From positions 1-9,998 of the forward strand of contig JAMOMD010000180.1 of NCBI GenBank assembly GCA_027068725.1: DNA of 9,998 bases, written 5' to 3'. The DNA is from Thermoproteales archaeon. Its GTDB lineage: Archaea; Thermoproteota; Thermoprotei; Thermoproteales; Thermocladiaceae. Made by a program: the position numbers and the translations under genes. The notes below the pieces were generated by a model that saw only the letters and a program-made list of their open reading frames with translations, was not told where the DNA came from and made no database searches. This document shows, piece after piece, positions 4,295-9,998 of this stretch (positions within the stretch are counted from its first letter, which is position 1; the number at the start of each line of letters is the position of its first letter).

Positions 4295-5872
4295 CTACGA
4301 ATACTCTATAAGTTCTTCAAGTTTATCTCTTCTCTGCTCATATGCCTCCTTAACAACATCTTCAATAGAGAACTCCAACATCTTGCACTTTCTCAAGTTC
4401 TTGTACATATAGAAACTTGAAGGATACTTTCTATAGCCTAGACTTCTGTAATACTCGCGCACTCCTACAGCCGATATTACGAATATTCTATAGCATGAGA
4501 ATTCCTCATAGGCGATCCTCTCAGCTTCTGCCAAGAGGGCTTTTCCTATTCCTCTATGCTGCCACCATACTAGGCTAGACGGTTCCTGATTTACGGGAAG
4601 CTGTGGACCATAGACGTGTAGCTCACGTATAAGTGCAGCTCTGCCTTTCCTTATCTCTGGTCTATGCGCACGTTCGCTAGGTATTCTAAGTCTAAGTATG
4701 CCATACAGTGTATCTTCCTCGTCGACAACTTCGAGAAAGATCTCGTGACCACCGGAGGCCTCGTAGTCTATCCTGTTAATTCTGAGTTTTCTTGGTCTTA
4801 GGATATCTCCCTTCTCTAGTAGTCTATGACCAGCTTCTCGACATCTTATTTCTACGCACTTTAATCCGAGCTCTGCCATTCTGTCAAGCACGACTTGACG
4901 TAGATTGCCTATCCTTGGCCCGTCTACTATCCAGTGAATTGGTATATCTCTGCCGAATCTCATTACGCGGACCCATCTTGGTATCATGGCCATTATCTTA
5001 GTAAGCAGCTCTATCCACGTGTCCATATCGTAGCTACGGTACTCACCACGCTTCCACATCTCGTAAAGTTCTGTTCCAGGTATGACTAGGGTTGGGTAGA
5101 TCTTAACGCAGTCAGGTCTGAATGCGGGATCCTCGAAGATCTGCCTAACCATCTCGAGATCTCTATCAGGATCTGAGCCAGGTAGTCCAGGCATTATGTG
5201 GTAACATACCTTGTAGCACGCGTCCTTGAGAAGCTGCGTAGCTACTACAACATCTTTCACAGTATGGCCACGGCGAACCTTTTCGAGAACATCATCATAT
5301 ATTGACTGAACCCCAATCTCGACTCGAGTAGCTCCAACGTGCAACATCAGGTCTATGTGCTTCTCACGTGCGAAGTCGGGTCTAGTCTCTAAGGTCAGGG
5401 CAACAACCCTAATCTTAGCAGTCTCGTTTCGGGTCATCTCATACTCGAGACTCGGGTTTGGGTCACTAGCTTCTTGCCATACTGGATAATCGTTAAGTGC
5501 CTTGTATATGTTAGCTACAAACCATACCTGATAATCCACAGGAAGTGCTGTGAACGTTCCTCCCATGACAATGATCTCGACCTTAGATACTCTATGACCC
5601 ATCCTGATCAGGTTCTTGACACGTGCCTTCGTCTGTAGGTAAGGATCATAATTGAGAGGAGCTGCTCTCAGAACAACTGGACTATCAGGCATGTAGCTCT
5701 TCGGCGTGTTCATTGATGTGCCACCTGGACAGTATATGCACCTGCCAGGGCAGGGAAACGGTCTTGTCATTACGGCAACTGGCACAACGCCAGATATCGA
5801 GCGAACTGGCTTCTTGACTTCCTGAAAGAACTTCTCCTTTGCCTTAAGTCCCTTCGTAGTACTCTTCAGCAT
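4295..5872 (-). CDS. elp3: Elp3, tRNA wobble-uridine (U34) carboxymethyl synthase
   Basis: Elp3 modifies U34 of tRNA anticodons with a radical-SAM domain and an acetyl-CoA-binding GNAT domain. In archaea it acts without the other eukaryotic Elongator subunits. The 525-aa length is normal. The radical-SAM cluster motif is C41-x3-C45-x2-C48 followed by PGG. VMGGTFTALP (102-111), the ETRPDF segment (162-167), GVQSIYDDVLEKVRRGH (187-203) and MPGLPGSDP (227-235) are typical of the family. The GNAT domain occupies about 375-492, with the acetyl-CoA loop Q438-H-R-G-I-G443 and the conserved REYYRSLGY (472-480). The ATG at 5872 is the only sensible start, because a stop lies just upstream in frame. 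A TATA-like element at 5910-5918 would give a leader of about 16 bases. An H/ACA RNA lies immediately upstream on the same strand. Confidence 0.95.
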   Translation of the reverse strand: MLKSTTKGLKAKEKFFQEVKKPVRSISGVVPVAVMTRPFPCPGRCIYCPGGTSMNTPKSYMPDSPVVLRAAPLNYDPYLQTKARVKNLIRMGHRVSKVEIIVMGGTFTALPVDYQVWFVANIYKALNDYPVWQEASDPNPSLEYEMTRNETAKIRVVALTLETRPDFAREKHIDLMLHVGATRVEIGVQSIYDDVLEKVRRGHTVKDVVVATQLLKDACYKVCYHIMPGLPGSDPDRDLEMVRQIFEDPAFRPDCVKIYPTLVIPGTELYEMWKRGEYRSYDMDTWIELLTKIMAMIPRWVRVMRFGRDIPIHWIVDGPRIGNLRQVVLDRMAELGLKCVEIRCREAGHRLLEKGDILRPRKLRINRIDYEASGGHEIFLEVVDEEDTLYGILRLRIPSERAHRPEIRKGRAALIRELHVYGPQLPVNQEPSSLVWWQHRGIGKALLAEAERIAYEEFSCYRIFVISAVGVREYYRSLGYRKYPSSFYMYKNLRKCKMLEFSIEDVVKEAYEQRRDKLEELIEYS

Positions 5873-5909
5873 ACTCTATCTAGCGCCTGAGAAGAGAACC
5901 ATCACGGGA

Positions 5910-5918
5910 GCTTAAAGC
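5910..5918 (-). promoter_or_regulatory. TATA-like element for elp3
   Basis: GCTTTAAGC on the minus strand, about 42 bases before the elp3 ATG, predicts a start near 5888. It lies between the H/ACA RNA 3' end and elp3, so elp3 could be transcribed independently of the RNA. Confidence 0.35.
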
Positions 5919-5929
5919 TAAGGTTAGGA

Positions 5930-6013
5930 GAGTGTGAGCCCCCTTGGAGGAGTCAGGTTCATCGGATGGGGAGTCCGACCCCACTCTCACCTGACCCACG
6001 CCGGAGGGGCCCC
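5930..6013 (-). ncRNA. H/ACA box guide sRNA (pseudouridylation guide)
   Basis: This block is much more GC-rich than its surroundings and folds on the minus strand as a single archaeal H/ACA hairpin. Lower stem: 6012-6005 with 5943-5936 (8 pairs). Pseudouridylation pocket: 5' guide CCGGCGU (6004-5998) and 3' guide CUCCAA (5949-5944). Upper stem: 5997-5989 with 5958-5950 (9 pairs). A K-turn for L7Ae follows: tandem G5988-A5959 and A5987-G5960, three-base bulge GAU (5963-5961). The apical stem is capped by the 7-nt loop 5978-5972. The ACA box is at 5935-5933, directly after the lower stem and 14 bases from the pocket top, the canonical distance. The predicted target pattern is UUGGAG-U-N-ACGCCGG, with U the modified base. 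I could not place it on an rRNA from memory. A TATA element ends 18 bases upstream. Confidence 0.87.
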
Positions 6014-6030
6014 TATTTTCACGATCTCGG

Positions 6031-6043
6031 AAATTTTAATTTA
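6031..6043 (-). promoter_or_regulatory. TATA-like element for the H/ACA sRNA
   Basis: TAAATTAAAATTT on the minus strand is centred about 26 bases before the predicted 5' end of the H/ACA RNA (6012-6013), so the RNA probably has its own promoter. It lies back to back with the rpoA1 promoter. Confidence 0.5.
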
Positions 6044-6065
6044 GGTTTCTGCAGTGAGCAGAGGA

Positions 6066-6080
6066 CAAAGCCTTAAAAGA
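6066..6080 (+). promoter_or_regulatory. BRE/TATA element of rpoA1
   Basis: CAAAG (purine-rich, BRE-like) followed by CCTTAAAAGA is a good archaeal promoter. The TATA centre near 6075 predicts a transcript start near 6101, five bases before the GTG at 6106, so the mRNA is nearly leaderless. This supports the GTG start. Confidence 0.55.
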
Positions 6081-6105
6081 CCTAATTAGAGTTGTTAATT
6101 TTGCT

Positions 6106-8778
<2,673 letters not shown>

Positions 8779-8779
8779 A

Positions 8780-8810
8780 CTCTCCTTCTCTCATTCTCCC
8801 ATTTCCTTCC
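8780..8810 (+). terminator. Pyrimidine-rich tract after rpoA1, probable terminator
   Basis: Directly after the rpoA1 stop are 31 bases with only two purines. Archaeal RNA polymerase terminates at U-rich tracts without needing a hairpin, so this is a plausible terminator, although it is about half C. The elf1 promoter follows. Confidence 0.35.
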
Positions 8811-8826
8811 TGACGCACTTAGCACT

Positions 8827-8838
8827 AAGTATTAAAGA
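8827..8838 (+). promoter_or_regulatory. TATA box of elf1
   Basis: AAGTATTAAAGA is centred about 32 bases before the ATG at 8866, predicting a transcript start near 8860 and a leader of about 6 bases. elf1 therefore has its own promoter even though it follows rpoA1. Confidence 0.5.
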
Positions 8839-8865
8839 CCTTCTACACAACTTTTCTACTCGAAA

Positions 8866-9339
8866 ATGGGTCGTAGAAGAAAGACTAGGAAGAGGATTAT
8901 AGCAAGACCACAGAAGAGACTTCCCAAGATATTCACCTGCCCTAACTGTGGAAGCACTACAGTAAACGTGAAACAAGATAAGAAAGCTGGAAAAGTGAAG
9001 GTCGTCTGTGGTAACTGTGGTCTTGAGGCAGAGTTTGAGCTAATTCAGGGACTCATGCCCGTTGATTACTACAACAAGTTCGTAGATCTGTACTATCAGG
9101 GCCAGATTGTGCCAAAGAAGGAGGAGGTCATTAGTCTAGAACAGTTACAAGCAATGGCTGGTGAGGAGACCGCTGAAGAGACAACAGGAAGTGCTAGTGC
9201 TGAACTTGCGGAGGGTGAGCGAATAAGCCTAGAGGAGCTCGCAGCTATTGAGACAGGCGAGGAAGCTGGTGCAGAAGTAGCAGAGGAGACAAGTACTGAA
9301 TCAGAGGAAGCGGAGGGTACGGAAGAGGAGACAGGATAA
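8866..9339 (+). CDS. elf1: Elf1-type transcription elongation factor with long acidic tail
   Basis: Elf1 binds elongating RNA polymerase near the downstream DNA and helps it through obstacles. The first 90 residues match the family: a basic N-terminus (MGRRRKTRKR), the four-Cys zinc ribbon C25-x2-C28 and C48-x2-C51, and the MPVDYYNKFVDLYY helix (64-77) equivalent to the conserved PVDVYxxWID of eukaryotic Elf1. Residues 85-157 form an acidic, low-complexity Glu/Ala/Thr tail, probably disordered. It nearly doubles the length relative to the core domain. The tail contains two similar segments, ISLEQLQAMAGEE (89-101) and ISLEELAAIETGEE (120-133). The position right after rpoA1 fits its function. 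The ATG at 8866 is supported by a TATA box just upstream. Confidence 0.88.
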   Translation: MGRRRKTRKRIIARPQKRLPKIFTCPNCGSTTVNVKQDKKAGKVKVVCGNCGLEAEFELIQGLMPVDYYNKFVDLYYQGQIVPKKEEVISLEQLQAMAGEETAEETTGSASAELAEGERISLEELAAIETGEEAGAEVAEETSTESEEAEGTEEETG

Positions 9340-9349
9340 GAGACGCGCG

Positions 9350-9400
9350 TTTCTTAATTTGTTTGATTTAACTCATTTTTAGTCCACCTTTTCCCTCTCC
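9350..9400 (+). terminator. T-rich tract between elf1 and the GGGPS gene
   Basis: The 65 bases after elf1 are T- and pyrimidine-rich, with TTTTT at 9376-9380 and a TTTTCCC tract near 9390. This fits archaeal U-tract termination of elf1. GATTTAAC at 9364-9371 within it may be the TATA box of the next gene, with a start near 9393 and a 12-base leader. Confidence 0.35.
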
Positions 9401-9404
9401 TTAG

Positions 9405-9998
9405 ATGCGCAAAGTAGAGGAGTACCTACGTGAAGAAGCGGAGGCTAAAGGCTGTGCTCATTTGACGCTTCTCGATCCTGATAAGGTTGATTTAGAGACT
9501 TTTCTAAAACTTGGCAAGCTTGCTGAAGAGGCAGGTTCGTCTGGCATAATGGTTGGAGGCTCTCTTGGAGTTACCGAGTCTATACTTGACGAGTATGTTA
9601 GAGAGCTCAAGAGGAACGTGTCTCTACCTGTTATACTATTTCCTGGAAGTGTTGCAGGTCTTACACGTTATGCAGATGCTGTCTGGTTTCTAGTAGTGTT
9701 GAACTCTGCAAACACGTACTTTGTAGTAGATGCACAGGTTCAGGCAGCTGTACTATTGTTTAAGAGGTTCAGAAATCTCGAAGTTCTCCCACTTGCATAT
9801 GTGATTGTTGGTGAAGGAGGAACTGTAGGATTTGTAAGTCAGGCAAGAGTAATACCGTACGAGAGAGCTGATGTCATTGTTGCTTACGCACTGTTAGCAT
9901 CCTATCTCAGATTCCCGTTCCTGTACTTAGAAGCTGGAAGTGGAGCACGTAATGCTGTACCTCCTGACATAGTTGCGAGATGTCGCGCAGTTTACAAT
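9405..9998 (+). CDS. Geranylgeranylglyceryl phosphate synthase (GGGPS), 3'-partial
   Basis: This enzyme joins sn-glycerol-1-phosphate to geranylgeranyl diphosphate, making the first ether bond of archaeal membrane lipids. From the ATG at 9405 the frame is open for 198 codons to the window edge, about four fifths of a normal protein. It translates with the family's TIM-barrel motifs: HLTLLDPDK (19-27, with the magnesium-binding Asp), GIMVGGSLG (47-55), LPVILFPGS (74-82), ADAVWFLVVLNS (90-101), AYVIVGEGGTVGFV (131-144) and YLEAGSGA (174-181), the last binding the glycerol phosphate. There is no ribosome binding site, so a short or leaderless mRNA is likely. It is related to bacterial PcrB/HepGP synthase, but the archaeal context and motifs favour GGGPS. 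Confidence 0.93.
   Translation, partial: MRKVEEYLREEAEAKGCAHLTLLDPDKVDLETFLKLGKLAEEAGSSGIMVGGSLGVTESILDEYVRELKRNVSLPVILFPGSVAGLTRYADAVWFLVVLNSANTYFVVDAQVQAAVLLFKRFRNLEVLPLAYVIVGEGGTVGFVSQARVIPYERADVIVAYALLASYLRFPFLYLEAGSGARNAVPPDIVARCRAVYN

Noticed and set aside
5930..6013. tRNA gene in the GC-rich block upstream of rpoA1
   Set aside because: There is no T-arm GGTTCRA sequence, no cloverleaf and no CCA-proximal acceptor stem on either strand. The H/ACA fold explains the block fully.
8791..8976. Minus-strand open frame across the rpoA1-elf1 junction
   Set aside because: It runs over the elf1 promoter and start and encodes no recognisable protein.

Overview
The window comes from an archaeon, most likely a hyperthermophilic member of the Thermoproteota (Crenarchaeota), with gene content closest to Desulfurococcales-type genomes. 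Evidence: a split archaeal RNA polymerase A' subunit, an Elf1-type elongation factor, geranylgeranylglyceryl phosphate synthase (archaeal ether lipids), archaeal Elp3, TATA boxes about 25 bases before nearly every gene with little or no 5' leader, AGA/AGG-rich arginine codons, and three guide-RNA genes of the archaeal C/D and H/ACA kinds. The species cannot be named from this sequence.

Layout. Plus strand 1-1107: a PAPS-reductase/ATP-pyrophosphatase-like protein, probably cut by the left edge. Minus strand 1128-1583: an unrecognised 151-aa protein, followed 4 bases after its stop by a C/D box guide RNA (about 1071-1126). A second C/D box RNA lies upstream of that gene on the same strand (about 1803-1865). 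Plus 1920-2465: a GNAT acetyltransferase whose 3' end overlaps that of dim1/ksgA (minus 2381-3256). dim1/ksgA itself overlaps an upstream zinc-ribbon gene (minus 3219-3518). Plus 3701-4285: an HD-domain phosphohydrolase, facing elp3 (minus 4295-5872) with 9 bases between the stops. Upstream of elp3 on the same strand is an H/ACA guide RNA (about 5930-6013). Divergent from it, plus 6106-8778 is rpoA1, then elf1 (8866-9339), then the start of the GGGPS gene (9405 to the right edge).

The strongest theme is RNA modification and translation. Two C/D RNAs (2'-O-methylation guides), one H/ACA RNA (pseudouridylation guide), Dim1/KsgA (rRNA dimethyladenosine), Elp3 (tRNA wobble uridine) and a PAPS-reductase-like ATPase that could be a sulfur-transfer enzyme all fall within 6 kb. 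The second theme is transcription: RNA polymerase A' next to its elongation factor Elf1, away from the rpoB and rpoA2 genes that normally adjoin rpoA1.

The three guide RNAs are the most valuable content. They were read directly from box motifs, spacing and folding. One is encoded in the 3' untranslated region of one gene and antisense to the 3' end of another.
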